From contig NZ_JALDSX010000009.1 of the NCBI RefSeq assembly GCF_022748595.1, positions 39,254 through 103,253 of the forward strand: a DNA stretch of 64,000 nt. The letters are read 5' to 3'. Positions 62,424 to 64,000 of this stretch are shown here, one piece after another. Within the stretch, counting starts at the first letter, position 1; the number at the start of each line of letters is the position of its first letter. Below the pieces are notes generated by a model, which was not told the origin of the DNA, searched no databases, and saw nothing but the letters and a program-made list of their open reading frames with translations. The position numbers were made by a program, and so were the translations under genes. This stretch comes from Brevibacterium sp. ZH18. Lineage in GTDB: Bacteria; Actinomycetota; Actinomycetes; Actinomycetales; Brevibacteriaceae.

Positions 62424-63971
62424 ATGGAAGCAGAGAAGGTTCCCGACGCGATCACCGAGATCTACCGGTGTCGCGAACTGCTGGCCGCTCTGCCTCCCTC
62501 GCTCAGCGAAGACGAAGCAATCGAACGGATCACGGCACTTGAGGAACTGACTTCTGCGGCTGCGGCCGCTCAGGCCAGGGAATCCCTGACTTTCGACATG
62601 CGCAGGCGTAATCGTGAAGCCGAAGACGGTGTGCCGAGCAAGAAGCAGGGCAGAGGCATCGGCGCAGAGATCGCGTTGGCCCGAAAAGTCTCACGTGCAC
62701 GCGGTTGCAAACTACTCAAGTTCTCACGCACGCTGCTCGTGGACCTTCCGCACACGTATGCGGCGCTCGTATCCGGGCAGATATCAGAGGAGAAGGCACG
62801 AGTCGTCGCGAAGGAGACCGACTGGCTGCCCAACGACAAACGTCAGCAAGTCGACGAGCGCATGGCAGATCGCCTCGCCGAGGTGGGAGTCGGACGGCTC
62901 GGCAACGAAGTCAGAGCGCTGGCTCAGCAGATCGACCAGAAGGCGGCGGTCGAACATCTCGAGCGGTGCACAGAGGAGCGGGCAGTGTCCGTGCGTCCTG
63001 CGCCGGGAAATATGGCCTACCTGACTGCGCTCCTGCCGATGCCGCAAGCTGTGGCGATCTACGCCAACCTGTCGAAGTCCGCACAGTCACTCGTCGGCAC
63101 CGGTGAGGCAGATGGACGGACTCAGTCTCAGGTGATGGCTGACCTGCTGGTCGAGAGGGCCACTGGCCAGGCTGATGCAGCAGCTGTGCCGACCGAAATT
63201 CAACTCGTGATGAGCGAAGAGAGCCTTGTCGCACCCGGGGACAGTCCTGGCTGGCTTCCCGGTTTTGGACCTGTTCCCGCCGGTGCGGCGCGCAAGTTTC
63301 TGGCTGAGAACGAGGCGGCGGTGTTCTTGCGCAGGCTCTATGCCCGCCCGAGCGACGGGCAGCTGGTGCGGATGGATTCGAAACGCAGAGAGTTCTCCGG
63401 GCTGCTGAGGCGCATGGTCATCATCCGCGACGATGTCTGTCGCTCGCCCTGGTGCGATGCGCAGATCAAACATGCCGATCATGCTGATCCCTATGCGGCA
63501 GGTGGGGAGACCGGTTGGTGCAATGCTTCGGGGCTGTGCGCGGCGTGCAATTTCGCCAAAGAGCTGCCGGGATGGAGTCACGAAGCGACACCCGAGAAGC
63601 TGATCGTGAAGACTCCGACGGGCCACCGCTATGAGGTGAGGACCAAGCCCATCGTTTCGCCTGCGCGGAGTCCGGGAATTGATACCGGAGATGACAACGC
63701 AGGCGGAGATGGGGTCGGACTCAGTCCGCCGGGCAGACAGTCGACGGCGCCCACCACGACGGTGCCAACCACGATGGCGCCCACCCCGACGGTGCCCAGC
63801 ACCGCGGAGCCCGCACCGTCTGCGGCGACCGGGACTGCACCGACCCTGATGGCCGATATCAGTCAGCTGAGGACACGGGCGTCGAAGCCGAACGGGTCAC
63901 CGGATTGCGGTCCGTCAGCAACCGAGGAACTCTTCGGCACGAGGCTGCACGAATTCCTCGCTACGGCGTGA
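62424..63971 (+). CDS. DUF222/HNH-endonuclease-domain protein (13E12-repeat type)
   Basis: This 515-residue protein has an N-terminal helical DUF222 domain (about residues 20-230; EIALARKVSRARGCKLLKFSRTLLVDLPHTYAALVSGQISEEKARVVAKET). A C-terminal HNH module follows: FSGLLRRMVIIRDDVCRSPWCDAQIKHADHADPYAAGGETGWCNASGLCAACNFAKELPGW, with the two CxxC pairs and the HAD-type His core. A Pro/Thr tail of about 80 residues ends in TEELFGTRLHEFLATA. Such proteins are abundant and mobile in actinobacteria and are suspected selfish or defence nucleases. The ATG follows TAGCCT closely, so it may be leaderless. TTG at 62418 is an alternative start. Confidence 0.9.
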   Translation: MEAEKVPDAITEIYRCRELLAALPPSLSEDEAIERITALEELTSAAAAAQARESLTFDMRRRNREAEDGVPSKKQGRGIGAEIALARKVSRARGCKLLKFSRTLLVDLPHTYAALVSGQISEEKARVVAKETDWLPNDKRQQVDERMADRLAEVGVGRLGNEVRALAQQIDQKAAVEHLERCTEERAVSVRPAPGNMAYLTALLPMPQAVAIYANLSKSAQSLVGTGEADGRTQSQVMADLLVERATGQADAAAVPTEIQLVMSEESLVAPGDSPGWLPGFGPVPAGAARKFLAENEAAVFLRRLYARPSDGQLVRMDSKRREFSGLLRRMVIIRDDVCRSPWCDAQIKHADHADPYAAGGETGWCNASGLCAACNFAKELPGWSHEATPEKLIVKTPTGHRYEVRTKPIVSPARSPGIDTGDDNAGGDGVGLSPPGRQSTAPTTTVPTTMAPTPTVPSTAEPAPSAATGTAPTLMADISQLRTRASKPNGSPDCGPSATEELFGTRLHEFLATA

Positions 63972-64000
63972 GCAGCCGTGAATGCACTGGTGGCGTTGGG

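Overview
The window is GC-rich DNA with compact operons, leaderless starts behind TANNNT -10 boxes, a GlxR/Crp-type regulator, an HspR-type HAIR operator, a DtxR/IdeR-type iron box and many actinobacterial families (DUF3152, DUF6412, TIGR03085, DUF222-HNH, LGFP repeats). It is therefore an actinobacterial chromosome. Gene content fits Micrococcales, and I would guess a Brevibacterium-like genus, but no gene here proves the genus.

Layout. 1-4.7 kb: a peptide-type ABC importer (minus strand) behind an 18-codon leader peptide of the actinobacterial cysteine-attenuator type, which suggests a sulfur-compound importer. 4.7-10 kb: two tandem VOC proteins, a DUF3152 lipoprotein zincin and a ClpC-like ATPase under a HAIR element. 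9.8-19.5 kb: a YidC insertase with a DUF6412 partner, an iron-regulated siderophore-binding lipoprotein, an L,D-transpeptidase, SRP RNA, a MacB-type adaptor/ATPase/permease operon, tRNA-Ser(GGA) and a secreted SpoIID-like protein. 19.7-29.9 kb: a frameshifted SfnG-like dimethylsulfone monooxygenase, a DJ-1/PfpI protein, a DUF4333 lipoprotein, a DGPF protein with an ECF42-type sigma factor broken at a 10-G tract, an amidase, a self-regulated winged-helix/membrane pair, a flavodoxin, a sirtuin lacking one zinc cysteine, a TIGR03085 protein and a DUF4190 protein.

30-35.7 kb: a translationally coupled cluster DUF4178 - DUF2617 - Gly-rich membrane protein - DUF350 - membrane spermidine-synthase-like enzyme, the best candidate here for a poorly described system, followed by a double GNAT and a DUF1707 protein. 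35.8-44 kb: dnaX (very long tau linker), recR, a DUF2975/HTH pair on an AT-rich island, ask and asd. 44-47 kb: a Zn/Mn ABC importer. 47-50.4 kb: a metallophosphoesterase and a class A PBP.

50.4-57.2 kb is a decayed accessory island. It holds an inverted DUF1906/peptidoglycan-binding remnant, an orphan membrane protein, and an IS1380 transposase gene split by about 3.3 kb of nested IS110 elements. One IS110 recombinase is intact, and two homologous non-coding left ends look like bridge-RNA genes. 57.3-64 kb returns to conserved core: DUF4177, RidA, a NUDIX-like protein with no NUDIX glutamates, an MBL hydrolase, Crp, Nth, a CoA-type NUDIX and a DUF222-HNH protein. This order matches the M. tuberculosis crp-ponA2 region as I remember it, with the island sitting where whiB4 and the ArsA-like genes would be.

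Several genes carry single-base frameshifts (sfnG-like gene, sigma factor, one IS110). Some may be assembly errors, so read-level checks come before any biological claim.
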